From the NCBI GenBank assembly GCA_903829815.1, contig CAIKRR010000059.1, forward strand, positions 127,311-191,310: DNA of 64,000 nucleotides. Direction: 5' to 3'. The notes below the pieces were generated by a model. That model saw only the letters and a program-made list of their open reading frames with translations, had not been told where the DNA came from and made no database searches. The DNA is from an uncultured Pseudomonadota bacterium. Its GTDB lineage: Bacteria; Pseudomonadota; Gammaproteobacteria; Burkholderiales; SG8-39. Below, piece by piece: positions 36,261 through 45,569 of this stretch. How positions within the stretch are numbered: the stretch's first letter is position 1; every line of letters starts with the position of its first letter. Made by a program: the position numbers and the translations under genes.

Positions 36261-36341
36261 TCGGGGAGTCCCGGAGACGACACCGGCGAATCCTGCCGCA
36301 GGCCGCACCGGGCCCGGGGCAACAGGCGCGGGTGACACGGC

Positions 36342-36372
36342 GCAAGGCACAGGGCGCAAGCCAGTGCCTTGC
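36342..36372. terminator. Stem-loop between convergent genes
   Basis: GCAAGGCAC (36342-36350) and GTGCCTTGC (36364-36372) form a perfect 9-bp stem with a 13-base loop between a plus-strand stop (36260) and a minus-strand stop (36387). No T-tract follows on either side, so it may be a weak or factor-assisted bidirectional terminator. Confidence 0.5.
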
Positions 36373-36386
36373 AACGGCGACAGCGC

Positions 36387-37748
36387 CTAGTAGGCGGTCT
36401 TCACCACCCGACCGCTCGGCTCGATGAACCAGCGTTCGCTCGCGAAGGGCTTGCCCGACAGGCGAGCACTCATCCAGTCGGCTGCGTACGCCGACGGCGA
36501 TGGACCGAGGTTGGCCGAGGGCACGCCACCCACGGCGTGACGGGCGTCCGCGTAGATGAGCAATTGCTTCGGCCCGCGCATGGTCTTCATCATCCGCTCG
36601 GTATGCTCGAGCGGGCTCAGCTCATCGGCCTCGCCCCCGATGCACAGGTAAGGGCAGCGCAGGTTGTCGACATGCCCTTCCCAGGTGATGTCGCGACGGA
36701 AGCGATCGAACTGCGCTTCATCGGTGATGCCCGACATGTACATGAAGCGCATCTTGAAGGTGGGCGACGCCTCCTCGAAGATCGTGTGGCATCCCGGCTC
36801 GAGGCAGGTATTGGCGACCGCGATCGCCTTGAACCGCGACTCGGCGCTGCAGGCAATCGTCGAGAACATCGAACCGAAACTGCTCCCCACGATGCCGACG
36901 CGCGCCGGGTCGATCTCGGGCCTCGCGAGCATCCAGTCCATGGTGGCGCGGCCAGTGGCCTGCCAGGCCGGCACGCTCACGTGGATGTTGTTGACCGCGG
37001 CCTCGTACTGACCCGGGCCTTCGACCACCAGCACGGCTATGCCGCGCGAAAGCCAGCGATCGCCGTACATCGCGACAGACCCTTCCTTGAATCCGTCCAT
37101 GCCCGGAATCGACACGACGGCAGGAATGCGCCCGCCGGTGTAACCCGGTGGCAGATGAAACCAGCCCGGCAGCCGCTGCCCGCCGGGCAGGGTCACGAAG
37201 GCAGCCTCGACACGGTGATCCGCGAGGCGCGCATAGGCCAGGTAGCACTCGCGCTTGCGCGTGTTGTTGGCCAGGTTGTGCTCGCTGTTGGTCTCGAACG
37301 TCCACTGCGAGGCAGCCCACAGAATGGCCGCGATGAAGAAGTTCTCCCGTGCCCAGACCGGGTTGCCCGCCGATTCGGCTTCTCGGGCAATGGCCTCGCG
37401 CCGCCGCGCGGCGGCTTCGAAGGCCGGCGAGATGTCGGCATACTTCTGCACGCGCGCACGAATGGCGGCGAAATCGGCATTGGCTTCGGGTCCGCAGGGG
37501 GCGTTGTAGAGCACGCTGCGCGGCTGATCCCAGTCGATGCCGTTCGCCCGGATGACGTTGTCGAGTAGCCAGCGCTGCTCCATCCAGCGTCGGGTCATCG
37601 GCCCATGATGAGTACCCGTTGCGGCGCCCGCCAGGGCGCCCGGCGCACTGGCGGGCGTGGCTGCCGTTGCGGCACTGCCCGCAGCAGCGCCTGTGGCCGC
37701 ACCGGCGGCGAGAAGGGTCGATTGCAGAAAGTCGCGGCGATTGCCCAT
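36387..37748 (-). CDS. Exported alpha/beta hydrolase (Tat signal)
   Basis: A 453-aa alpha/beta hydrolase. The N-terminus MGNRRDFLQSTLLAAGAATG is a textbook twin-arginine signal followed by an Ala-rich stretch, so it is probably exported to the periplasm. A helical region (~60-180) precedes the catalytic core: IPAVVSIPGMDGFKEG, GIVGSSFGSMFS with the nucleophile Ser, then IGGEADELSPLEH for the acid and ADARHAVGG for the His. This layout resembles the FrsA/2,6-dihydroxypseudooxynicotine-hydrolase-like group, which cleave C-C or ester bonds. ATG 37748 was chosen for the signal peptide. Its minus-strand neighbour upstream is another alpha/beta hydrolase, 128 bp away. Confidence 0.82.
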   Translation of the reverse strand: MGNRRDFLQSTLLAAGAATGAAAGSAATAATPASAPGALAGAATGTHHGPMTRRWMEQRWLLDNVIRANGIDWDQPRSVLYNAPCGPEANADFAAIRARVQKYADISPAFEAAARRREAIAREAESAGNPVWARENFFIAAILWAASQWTFETNSEHNLANNTRKRECYLAYARLADHRVEAAFVTLPGGQRLPGWFHLPPGYTGGRIPAVVSIPGMDGFKEGSVAMYGDRWLSRGIAVLVVEGPGQYEAAVNNIHVSVPAWQATGRATMDWMLARPEIDPARVGIVGSSFGSMFSTIACSAESRFKAIAVANTCLEPGCHTIFEEASPTFKMRFMYMSGITDEAQFDRFRRDITWEGHVDNLRCPYLCIGGEADELSPLEHTERMMKTMRGPKQLLIYADARHAVGGVPSANLGPSPSAYAADWMSARLSGKPFASERWFIEPSGRVVKTAY

Positions 37749-37876
37749 GGTGCTTGTCTCCTGGTGATCGACGGGCACGTGTATCCGTGCTCCGGGCTGA
37801 TGCTCGAAACGACCCTCTCACCCGGTGAGGCGAGAGGACATCCAAGGCGAATGGTGCAGCCGTAAGGCCACCGGCA

Positions 37877-38728
37877 TCAACTGATCGGACGGGGCGCGAG
37901 GGCCCAGTCGACCCGCTGCAACAGACCCGACAGGATGGTGGCAATTTCAACCGGCTTCTCGCGCGGTGTCAGGTGCCGCCCGCCTGGCAACACTTCGAGG
38001 GTCGAACCCGCGATTGCTTCATGCATCGCGGTCGCCATGGCCACCGGCGTGGCGTAGTCATCCTCGCCGACCACCACCGCCGTGGGCACCTTGATGCCGG
38101 GCAAGGCCCAGCGCAGATCGGCCGTACCGAGCATCTCGCAGGTGGCGGCATAACAGACCGGGTCGTTGGCGCAGAAGAGTTCCACCAGTTCGCGTACCGC
38201 GGCGGGCTGTCCGTTGCGAAACGCCTCGCCAAACCAGCGCGTCATCTGGAAGTCCACCAGGGATGACAGGCCTTTGGTGCGGGCCGCCTCACCGCGCTCG
38301 CGCCACTGGGTGGGCGCATTCTCGCCATACCATGCGGTGGTATCGATCAGCCCCAGCGCGCGCAGGCGGCCCGGGTGATGGGCCGCGAACGCAAGCGCCA
38401 CGCACCCTCCCATCGAGCATCCCGCCACGGCCGCATCGGCCCAGCCGACATGGTCGAAGAGTTCGGCCAGATCGCGCGCAAAGCCTTTGGTGGTGTACAC
38501 CTCATGCGGGCGCGATGAGCGCCCATGGCCGCGGCAATCGAGGGTCAGAACCTGCGCCTCGCGGGCGAGGATCGGCACGACCTCCTGCCAGAGCGCGTCT
38601 CCCAGGGCCAGGGAGTGCACGAGCGCAATACGCGGCACGCTCGCAGCCGAAGCGCCAGGGGCCGGTGCCGCGCTGAGGGCGTAATCGATGGAACAGCCGT
38701 CGGAAGTGGTGAAGGCGTGACGTTGCAT
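37877..38728 (-). CDS. Alpha/beta hydrolase, 3-oxoadipate enol-lactonase (PcaD)-like
   Basis: A 283-aa alpha/beta hydrolase. Blocks are LVHSLALGDALWQEVVPIL, LDCRGHGRSSRPHEVYT, the nucleophile elbow VAGCSMGGCVALAFAA (Ser in G-C-S-M-G), DDYATPVAMATAMHE for the acid and PGGRHLTPREKP for the His. The pattern is that of PcaD enol-lactone hydrolases and near relatives; the true substrate cannot be fixed. ATG 38728 is the first codon that gives a normal N-terminus (MQRHAFTTSDG); a long open extension upstream has no resemblance to any protein. It is divergent from the Bug receptor gene, with 242 bp between them. Confidence 0.85.
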   Translation of the reverse strand: MQRHAFTTSDGCSIDYALSAAPAPGASAASVPRIALVHSLALGDALWQEVVPILAREAQVLTLDCRGHGRSSRPHEVYTTKGFARDLAELFDHVGWADAAVAGCSMGGCVALAFAAHHPGRLRALGLIDTTAWYGENAPTQWRERGEAARTKGLSSLVDFQMTRWFGEAFRNGQPAAVRELVELFCANDPVCYAATCEMLGTADLRWALPGIKVPTAVVVGEDDYATPVAMATAMHEAIAGSTLEVLPGGRHLTPREKPVEIATILSGLLQRVDWALAPRPIS

Positions 38729-38970
38729 GGTGCTTGAAGCCGTGATGGTGTTGATACGTCCGACTCTAGCAGAAGCAAGGTATCGCGGCCGCGCCACTCT
38801 GCACGGCACAGCCCCCGAGGGCACGGGTGCACGCGGGCAGGTCCCGGGACACGGGTGCCTCGCGACCCGGGTGGGGAAGGCGTGCACCCATCGTGCTACG
38901 CTCGAGCGGTCGCTGCTGCAGCGGACGAAGACCCCTGCAGCATCCTTCCTGAAGACCTCGCAGTCTTGCC

Positions 38971-39969
38971 ATGAACGTGCCTTCAACAAACCCGTGCAGC
39001 GCCGTACTGCGCCGCGCCCTCCGCTGCCTCTCGGGATGCGCAGTCGCGCTCGTCTGTGCCGGCGCCACCGCACAGGACTACCCGACCCGCGCCATCCGCC
39101 TGATCGTTCCCAACTCCCCGGGCGGCGCTACCGACACGGCAGCGCGACTGGTGGCACCGCTCATGGCAGAACGATTGCGCCAGCCGATCGTGATCGAGAA
39201 TCGGGTCTCGGCCGGTGGGGTCACGGCCACCAATGCCATCGCCCAGACCCCGGGTGACGGTTACACGCTCCTGATGGTCTTTGACAGCTTCACCACCAAC
39301 CCGTGGCTCTTTCCCAACGTGCAGTACGACCCGGTACGCGACTTCGCCCCGGTGACGCTGGTAGCCTACGCCGCCCAGGTCTTCGTGGCGCATCCGTCGC
39401 TGGGCGTGCGCACGATCGACGACTGGGTGCGCCTCGCCCGCAACCGCGGCACCGCACTGGCCGTAGCCACCGCAGGTGCCGGTACGTCGAGCCGTCTTTC
39501 CTTCGAACTCTTCCGGCAGGCCGCCGGCATCGAACCGACCGTGGTGCACTACAAGGGCGGAAGCCCGGCCCTGAACGATCTCCTCGGCGGCCAGGTCGGC
39601 GCGATGTTCGTCAACCTGGGCCTCGTACTGCCCCATCTGCGCAACGGCCACCTGATAGCGCTCGGGGTCAGTTCGCCTCGACGCACGTCCCTGTTGCCCG
39701 AGACCCCTGCGATCGCCGAAAGCCACCCTGGGTTCGAGGCACTGACCTGGGTCGGGCTGCTGACGCAGGCGCAGACACCGCGCCCGGTCGTCGAGCAGTT
39801 GCATGCAACGCTGAGCGCGGTGCTTGCCCTGCCGGCGGTGCGCGAGAAATTCAGCCTGCAGGGCAGTGAAGTCATCGCCGGCGGCCCCGAGGAGTTTGCC
39901 GCCCTCATCCGCCGGGAATACACCCGCTGGGGGCGCGTGATCCGTGAACGACGCGTCACGCTCGACTGA
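38971..39969 (+). CDS. Bug-family (TctC) periplasmic solute receptor
   Basis: A 332-aa tripartite tricarboxylate transporter receptor. A signal peptide (CLSGCAVALVCAGATAQ) leads into DYPTRAIRLIVPNSPGGATDTAAR, the diagnostic opening of Bug proteins, followed by VIENRVSAGGVTATNAIA, PGDGYTLLMVFDS and VVHYKGGSPALNDLLGGQVGAMFVN. Bug receptors bind carboxylates, amides and aromatic acids and are greatly expanded in Burkholderiales. As often, no TctA/TctB membrane genes are adjacent. It may serve the neighbouring hydrolases and monooxygenase. Confidence 0.94.
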   Translation: MNVPSTNPCSAVLRRALRCLSGCAVALVCAGATAQDYPTRAIRLIVPNSPGGATDTAARLVAPLMAERLRQPIVIENRVSAGGVTATNAIAQTPGDGYTLLMVFDSFTTNPWLFPNVQYDPVRDFAPVTLVAYAAQVFVAHPSLGVRTIDDWVRLARNRGTALAVATAGAGTSSRLSFELFRQAAGIEPTVVHYKGGSPALNDLLGGQVGAMFVNLGLVLPHLRNGHLIALGVSSPRRTSLLPETPAIAESHPGFEALTWVGLLTQAQTPRPVVEQLHATLSAVLALPAVREKFSLQGSEVIAGGPEEFAALIRREYTRWGRVIRERRVTLD

Positions 39970-40005
39970 GGTGTCCTGCGGGCGTGAATCGGTCGGGGCA
40001 CGCGA

Positions 40006-41244
40006 TCAGCGTACCAGCGAAGCGCGCCTTGCCAGCGTATCGCGCTCGAACCCGGCAACGCGCTTGTAGCGATCGCCTACGGCAGCGAGTTCCTCGGCAC
40101 CGATCACATCCTCGATGCGCTCGAACGGGCGATCGCCGGTACGTTCATGCACGAGCCGCAAGATGGTGTCGGGCGGCGCGGCACGATTCATCAGCACGAC
40201 GTCGTTGGCAGGCTTGAGTCGCGCGGCTTCATAGGCGAGGAGCGCAGCCGTTGGTGTGGCCTCGCGCTGCAGGCACCCGGCCAGGGTGCGCGCGTCGATG
40301 ATGCCCTGCACGGCACCATTGCCGCCACGTGGGTACATCGGATGCGCCGCATCCCCAACCAGCGTTACCCGGCCATGCGTCCAGCGTTCGAGCGGATCAC
40401 GATCGACCATCGGATATTCGAGCACCTGCTCGGCCTGCTCGAGGAGTGCTGCTGCGTCGAGCCAGTCGAAGCGGAAACTCGAGAAGGTCGGCAGCACGTC
40501 ATCGAGGCGGCCGTTTCGGTTCCAGTCGACCATCGCCGCCTCCGGCGATCGGATCTCGGCCGTCCAGTTGATCAGTTGCGTGCCGTCTGGGTCGGTACCG
40601 GGTTGAATCGGGTAGATGACGATCTTGCCAACATCGAGCCAGCCGATCTGCACCATGCTCGTGCCGCTGAGAAAGGGCCGGGCTCGCGTCGCCCCCCGCC
40701 ACATGTTGATGCCATGGAAGGCGGGGGGACCTTCGTCGGGGTTGAGGGCCTGCCGCACCACCGAGTGGATGCCATCACAGCCGATCGCAACCGAGCCCCG
40801 CACGCTGTTCCCGTTGGCGAAGCGTACCGTGACCCCGTCGGCATCCTGATCGATGCCCACGCAGCGGTGATCGAGCAGGACACGCTCGGCACCGAGGCGT
40901 TCGTACACCGCAGCAAGTTGCACCGCGTGCAGTTCACCGCGATGGATCGACAACTGCGGCCAGGCGTAGCCAGCAGCGCGCCCGCGCGGCTCGCTGGTGA
41001 TGAGCTGGCCGAATCGGTTGTAGAAGCCCATTTCGCTGGTTGCCACGCCGACCCGCTCGAGGGCCTCGCCCAATCCGAGTTCGGTCAGTTCGCGCACGCC
41101 ATGCGGCTGCAGATTGATGCCCACACCGAGCTTGCGTATTTCGGGCGCCGCTTCGTAGATCCGACAGCCAATGCCCACCTGGTGCAGACTCAGCGCCAGT
41201 GTCAGGCCGGTGATGCCGGCCCCGATGATGATCACGTCTTGCAT
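40006..41244 (-). CDS. FAD-dependent monooxygenase (UbiH/salicylate hydroxylase type)
   Basis: A 412-aa class A flavoprotein monooxygenase. The FAD Rossmann motif IIGAGITGLTLALSLHQVG is at the N-terminus, followed by the DG motif (AIGCDGIHSVVR) and the GD motif (VTLVGDAAHPMYPRGGNGAVQGIIDA). These enzymes hydroxylate aromatic rings using NAD(P)H and oxygen. The MYPRGGNGAVQ block is common in a subgroup annotated as flavin-dependent oxidoreductases; the substrate is unknown. It converges on the Bug receptor gene with 36 bp between stops. Confidence 0.9.
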   Translation of the reverse strand: MQDVIIIGAGITGLTLALSLHQVGIGCRIYEAAPEIRKLGVGINLQPHGVRELTELGLGEALERVGVATSEMGFYNRFGQLITSEPRGRAAGYAWPQLSIHRGELHAVQLAAVYERLGAERVLLDHRCVGIDQDADGVTVRFANGNSVRGSVAIGCDGIHSVVRQALNPDEGPPAFHGINMWRGATRARPFLSGTSMVQIGWLDVGKIVIYPIQPGTDPDGTQLINWTAEIRSPEAAMVDWNRNGRLDDVLPTFSSFRFDWLDAAALLEQAEQVLEYPMVDRDPLERWTHGRVTLVGDAAHPMYPRGGNGAVQGIIDARTLAGCLQREATPTAALLAYEAARLKPANDVVLMNRAAPPDTILRLVHERTGDRPFERIEDVIGAEELAAVGDRYKRVAGFERDTLARRASLVR

Positions 41245-41271
41245 GCTGTTGCCGCCCGCACGCGGGCCCTT

Positions 41272-41835
41272 TCATTGAACCAGTCGAGAACTGCGTGGCA
41301 CACCAGCCAGCAGAAACTGCAACTGGTCGGCCAGCACACGCCGGTTCGCAAGGATAAGCCCTTCGTAGCGATTCGGGGCATAGGCCACAAAAAGGGGCAA
41401 ATGACCCCACTCTTCAGGCGTGCGGTCTGACTTGCCATGATTGCAGCGCCGACAGGCAGCCAGGACATTGGTCCAGGCATGGCCCCCCCCTCGCGACACA
41501 GGCATGATGTGATCAGTGGTCAGATCGGATTCGTCAAAGAGCAGACCGCAATAGGCGCACAAGCTCCGATCACGCCGGATCAGGCTGCGACGTGTGAGCG
41601 GCGGCACCGCAACATGCGCCCTGGGGTTGTTCCACTTGCCCTTGACCGCAATGATCGGGTGCAGCGGCATCAACGTGCGCCGCGCAAGAAGGCGGTTGTA
41701 GCCACCGCGCAGCGTCGTCCAGGGTTCGCCCAACGTCCAGGCGATGGAACCGGTCGCGTAGAGCGAAGCAGCAGCCTCGGGCGATATCCATCGCTCGGGC
41801 ATACCGGCAACGTCAAGCTTGAGCACATGCGCCAC
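41272..41835 (-). CDS. HNH endonuclease
   Basis: A 187-aa protein with a C-terminal HNH nuclease domain: the zinc pair CAYCG and CRRCN brackets DHIMPVSRGGGHAWTNVLAAC, which contains the His-Asn-His set. The N-terminal part (VLKLDVAGMPERWISPEAAASLYATG...) is the widespread chromosomal HNH family of proteobacteria, not a restriction or toxin system. GTG 41835 has GAGG eight bases upstream; GTG 41826 is also possible. A DNA-processing role is likely but not established. Confidence 0.85.
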   Translation of the reverse strand: MAHVLKLDVAGMPERWISPEAAASLYATGSIAWTLGEPWTTLRGGYNRLLARRTLMPLHPIIAVKGKWNNPRAHVAVPPLTRRSLIRRDRSLCAYCGLLFDESDLTTDHIMPVSRGGGHAWTNVLAACRRCNHGKSDRTPEEWGHLPLFVAYAPNRYEGLILANRRVLADQLQFLLAGVPRSSRLVQ

Positions 41836-42075
41836 GATGCAACCTCGTCTGGTGCGGCGGACGTCAGACTCCCCTCGCGCAAGAGTAGCAGGTCGCCGGG
41901 GCAGATCCCAGCCTTGCCTCGCAAACACACCGCCTGCGATCAACCGGGCGTCCGGCCCTGTGGCACTTTTGCGTATCCTCGTCGACACGCTGGGAGACCC
42001 GTGCAAGAGGCCCCGCGGCGCTTGCTCCGGTGGCACTACAATCAGCGACTCGATGACTGCCAACCCCACCGCCCG

Positions 42076-43254
42076 ATGCCTGCTCTCGACCAGTTTTTCA
42101 GCCCCTGCCCGCGCGGACTCGAAGCCCTGCTGGTGGCCGAGCTCGAGCAACTGGGAGCCCAGGCTACGCAGGAACTGCCCGGCGGCGTGCAGTGGCGAGG
42201 GTCGCTCGAGGCCTGCTACCAGGCCAACCTCTGGAGTCGAGTGGCTTCACGCGTGCTGATGCGCGTCGGCGTGGCCAGCTATCGCGACGAGACCGACCTT
42301 TACAAGGCCGCCTTGGCGATCGACTGGCCTGCGCTCTTCACGGTCGAGCGCACCATTCGGGTGGATGTGACCGCAGTCCGCTCGCCCCTCGAGAGCGTCG
42401 ACTTCGCCGTGCTGCGGATCAAGGATGCGGTCTGCGATCACTTTCGCCAGGTGTGCGGCGAGCGGCCCTCGGTCGACACCCGAAACCCCGATGTGCGCAT
42501 CAGTGCGTTCATCGATGAGCGTGAAGCCGTCTTCTATCTGGACACCTCGGGTGAACCCTTGTTCAAGCGGGGTTATCGGCGCGCGCGTCGCGATGCACCG
42601 CTGAAAGAGAATCTGGCCGCGGGCTTGATTCTTCTGAGCGGCTGGAACCCGGCCGAAGAGCCCTTCTTCGACCCGATGTGCGGCAGCGGCACCCTCGCCA
42701 TGGAGGCGGCGCTGATCGCCACCCGAACCGCCCCTGGCGCACGGCGCAGTTTCGGCTTCGAGGCACTGACCGGGCATGACCCGCAGCTCTGGCGGCGACT
42801 GCGCGATCGCGCTGCAGCCGGGACGAGCCCGCATGCGCCGCAGCTCATTGTCGCCAGCGATCGCGATCCGGCCTGCCTGGAGGATCTGCGTGCTTCGCTC
42901 GCCACGTTCGGTCTGGAGGACGCGGTTCGATGCACCACGGGCGATGTGCTCACTGCGCAAGCGCCAGCATCCCACGGTGTCTGGCTGACCAATCCACCCT
43001 ACGGCGTCAGGATGGGCGCCGACGAGGGCCTGGGCGATCTGTTCAAGGCCCTGGGGGGCGTTCTGAAGCGTGGGTTTGCCGGCTGGCGGTGCTTATTCAT
43101 CACCGCCGACATGAAACTGCCACGCCAGCTCGGGTTGCATGAGTCGCGCCGTACCCCGATCTTCAACGGACGCCTCGAATGCCGCTTGTTCGAATTCCGG
43201 ATGGTTGCCGGCAGCCTGCGGCGACGTCAGGCCGACACGGGTGCGGCAGGCTAG
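42076..43254 (+). CDS. THUMP-domain class I SAM-dependent RNA methyltransferase (RlmL/YpsC-like)
   Basis: A 392-aa protein. The N-terminal THUMP region (~45-160, from QLGAQATQELPGGVQW onward) binds RNA; the Rossmann core has the SAM motif FDPMCGSGTLAMEAALI and the catalytic NPPYG motif of N2-guanine methyltransferases. Length and architecture match the RlmL N-terminal half/B. subtilis YpsC, which methylates 23S rRNA G2445, so rRNA m2G formation is the best guess. ATG 42076 (MPALDQFFSPCPRGLE) gives the expected N-terminus. Its stop codon shares the palindromic CTAG with the stop of pilU on the other strand. Confidence 0.9.
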   Translation: MPALDQFFSPCPRGLEALLVAELEQLGAQATQELPGGVQWRGSLEACYQANLWSRVASRVLMRVGVASYRDETDLYKAALAIDWPALFTVERTIRVDVTAVRSPLESVDFAVLRIKDAVCDHFRQVCGERPSVDTRNPDVRISAFIDEREAVFYLDTSGEPLFKRGYRRARRDAPLKENLAAGLILLSGWNPAEEPFFDPMCGSGTLAMEAALIATRTAPGARRSFGFEALTGHDPQLWRRLRDRAAAGTSPHAPQLIVASDRDPACLEDLRASLATFGLEDAVRCTTGDVLTAQAPASHGVWLTNPPYGVRMGADEGLGDLFKALGGVLKRGFAGWRCLFITADMKLPRQLGLHESRRTPIFNGRLECRLFEFRMVAGSLRRRQADTGAAG

Positions 43255-44405
43255 CGCTGCAGGCCGAGGTCGGATTGCCCCCCCAGCGCGTCGATACCCC
43301 TGCCACCGGAGCCCGAGAGGCGCGAGTTGAGCTTGATATTGATGCGCAGGTCATTCACCGAGTCGGCGCTGCGCAAGGCCTGGTCGTAAGCGATCAGCCC
43401 TGCCTCGTGGAGGTCGAACAGGTGCTGATCAAAGCTTTGCATGCCGTACTCGCGCATCTTGCGCATCTGATCGCGTACGTGCGCCAGATCGCCCTTGGCG
43501 ATCAGCTCGGCGATCAACGGCGTGTTGAGCAAGACCTCAACCGCCGCAACCCGACCAAGGCCAGACTGGCGTGGCACCAGACGCTGCGAGATCACCGCGC
43601 GCAGGTTGAAGGCCAGAGCCATGAAGAGTGTTCCACGCCGATCCTCGCCAAAGAGGTTGATGATGCGGTCGATTGCCTGATAGGCATTGGTCGAGTGCAT
43701 CGTGGCCAGGCACAGATGGCCGGTCTCGGCAAACGAGAGCGCATGCTCCACCGCGGCGCGATCGCGCAATTCACCCATCACGATCACGTCAGGTGACTGG
43801 CGCATGGCATTCTTCAGCGCCACCGCCCAACTTTCGGTGTCGGAGCCGATCTCGCGCTGGGTGACGATCGAGCGTTGATGCACGTGCACGAACTCGATCG
43901 GGTCTTCGATGGTGACGATGTGATCGGCCGCGTTTCGATTGCGATGGTCGACCATCGCCGCGCACGAGGTCGACTTGCCCGAACCGGTCGCGCCGACGAC
44001 CAGTACGATGCCGGTTCGAGCAAGGGCAATATCGGCAATCACACTGGGCATCGCCAACTCGGCCAGTGTGGGGACCGCTTCCCGGATCGAGCGCAGCACG
44101 AGACCGATGCAGGCCTGCTGCATGAAGACATTGACCCTGAAACGGCCGATGCCGGCGGGTGCAATGGCAAAGTTGCACTCATGCGTCCGCTCGAACTCGG
44201 CCCTCTGCCCGGCGCTCATCAGGGTCTGCGCAATTGCACGGGTCTGCGCGGCATCGAGGCTCCGCTGGCCGATCGGCAGCAATTGACCATCGAGCTTCAC
44301 CGCCGGCGGAAACCCGGCGGTGAGGATCAGGTCGGAGGCCGATCGCTCCACCATGATCTTCAGCATGCCGATGACCACCGGACTGATCTGGCCTTCCTGC
44401 ATCAT
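43251..44405 (-). CDS. pilU: Type IV pilus retraction ATPase PilU
   Basis: A 384-aa PilT-family ATPase, the length of PilU (about 382). Walker A is VGATGSGKST, the Asp box is TIEDPIEF, Walker B is MRQSPDVIVMGELRD, and the His box is GHLCLATMHST. It lies directly downstream of pilT, where PilU helps PilT retract pili under load. The tail after LIAYDQALRSADSVNDLRIN is longer than in PilT, as expected of PilU. The gap to pilT is about 35 bp. Confidence 0.94.
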   Translation of the reverse strand: MMQEGQISPVVIGMLKIMVERSASDLILTAGFPPAVKLDGQLLPIGQRSLDAAQTRAIAQTLMSAGQRAEFERTHECNFAIAPAGIGRFRVNVFMQQACIGLVLRSIREAVPTLAELAMPSVIADIALARTGIVLVVGATGSGKSTSCAAMVDHRNRNAADHIVTIEDPIEFVHVHQRSIVTQREIGSDTESWAVALKNAMRQSPDVIVMGELRDRAAVEHALSFAETGHLCLATMHSTNAYQAIDRIINLFGEDRRGTLFMALAFNLRAVISQRLVPRQSGLGRVAAVEVLLNTPLIAELIAKGDLAHVRDQMRKMREYGMQSFDQHLFDLHEAGLIAYDQALRSADSVNDLRINIKLNSRLSGSGGRGIDALGGQSDLGLQR

Positions 44406-44440
44406 GAACCCCTCACCTCGGCTGTCAGGATCGCATTCGC

Positions 44441-45484
44441 TCAGGCGGCAAACCCTTCGCGATTCTGCGCAACCGCCAGCGCCTCTTCAAGCGCGATGAC
44501 ATTGCGACTCACCAGATCGCGCAGATTCTGATCGAGGGTCTGCATGCCATATTGTTGACCCGACTGCATGGCCGAGTAGATCTGGGCGAGCTTGTTCTCA
44601 CGGATGAGGTTGCGCACTGCTGGGGTCACCACCAGAATGTCGTGTGCAGCCACCCGCGAATTGCCCTCGCGCGTCTTCACCAGCGCCTGCGATACGACCC
44701 CGCGCAGACTCTCCGAGAGCATGGTGCGGACCATGTCCTTTTCTGCGGCAGGGAAGACATCGATCACCCGGTCGATGGTCTTGGCGGCCGAACTGGTGTG
44801 CAGGGTTGCAAACACGAGGTGTCCGGTTTCGGCCCCGGTGAGCGCGAGCCGGATGGTCTCCAGATCACGCAACTCCCCGACCATGATCACGTCGGGGTCT
44901 TCACGCAGCGCAGCGCGAAGGGCATTGGAGAAGGAGTGCGTATTGGGCCCGAGTTCGCGCTGATTCACCAGGCAGCGCTTCGATTCATGGACGAATTCGA
45001 TGGGATCCTCGACCGTCAGCACGTGCCCGTAGGTCGTCTCGTTGAAGTGATTGATCATCCCGGCCAGCGTGGTCGACTTGCCTGAACCGGTGGGTCCGGT
45101 GATCAGCACCAGCCCTCGCGGCAGGGTCGCGAAGTCGGCGAAGATCGAGGGGGCGCCGAGTTCCTTCAACGACAGCACCCGCGTCGGAATGGTACGCATG
45201 ACCGTTGCAATACCGCGCTGCTGTCGAAAGACATTGACCCGAAAACGCGCCAGGCCCGGAATGCTGAACGAGAAATCGCACTCAAGGGATTCTTCGAAAT
45301 ATTTGCGCTGCTCGTCGGTCATGATGTCGTAGACCATCGCACGGGCTTCATCCGCGCTCATCGGCGGCAAGTTGATGCGCCGAACATCGCCATTCACCCG
45401 GATCATCGGCGGGACACCGGCAGAGAGGAGCAGGTCGGAGGCCTTGCTCTTCACCACAAACGCGAGGAGTTCGGAGATGTCCAT
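44441..45484 (-). CDS. pilT: Type IV pilus retraction ATPase PilT
   Basis: A 347-aa hexameric motor that depolymerises type IV pili to drive twitching. The N-terminus MDISELLAFVVKSKASDLLLSAG is the PilT PAS-like domain; Walker A is GPTGSGKSTT, Asp box TVEDPIEF, Walker B REDPDVIMVGELRD, His box GHLVFATLHTSSAAKTIDR, and the AIRNLIRE-type motif reads AVRNLIREN. ATG 45484 gives the standard start; the open frame upstream was rejected. It is divergent from yggS. Confidence 0.97.
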   Translation of the reverse strand: MDISELLAFVVKSKASDLLLSAGVPPMIRVNGDVRRINLPPMSADEARAMVYDIMTDEQRKYFEESLECDFSFSIPGLARFRVNVFRQQRGIATVMRTIPTRVLSLKELGAPSIFADFATLPRGLVLITGPTGSGKSTTLAGMINHFNETTYGHVLTVEDPIEFVHESKRCLVNQRELGPNTHSFSNALRAALREDPDVIMVGELRDLETIRLALTGAETGHLVFATLHTSSAAKTIDRVIDVFPAAEKDMVRTMLSESLRGVVSQALVKTREGNSRVAAHDILVVTPAVRNLIRENKLAQIYSAMQSGQQYGMQTLDQNLRDLVSRNVIALEEALAVAQNREGFAA

Positions 45485-45569
45485 ATAATCCTTCAGACGA
45501 TGGTGCAGTTTGAGGTCCGACACCGAGCGGGCTGACAGCGCCGAACCAAAGCAACAAATCGCAATCATT

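Noticed and set aside
41272..41835. HNH nuclease as part of a restriction or defence island
   Set aside because: It is a widespread housekeeping-type HNH protein and no methylase, helicase or defence gene is adjacent.
43251..43254. Shared CTAG stop codons of the RNA methyltransferase and pilU genes as a regulatory device
   Set aside because: Convergent genes meeting at a palindromic stop is common in compact genomes; there is no sign of function.
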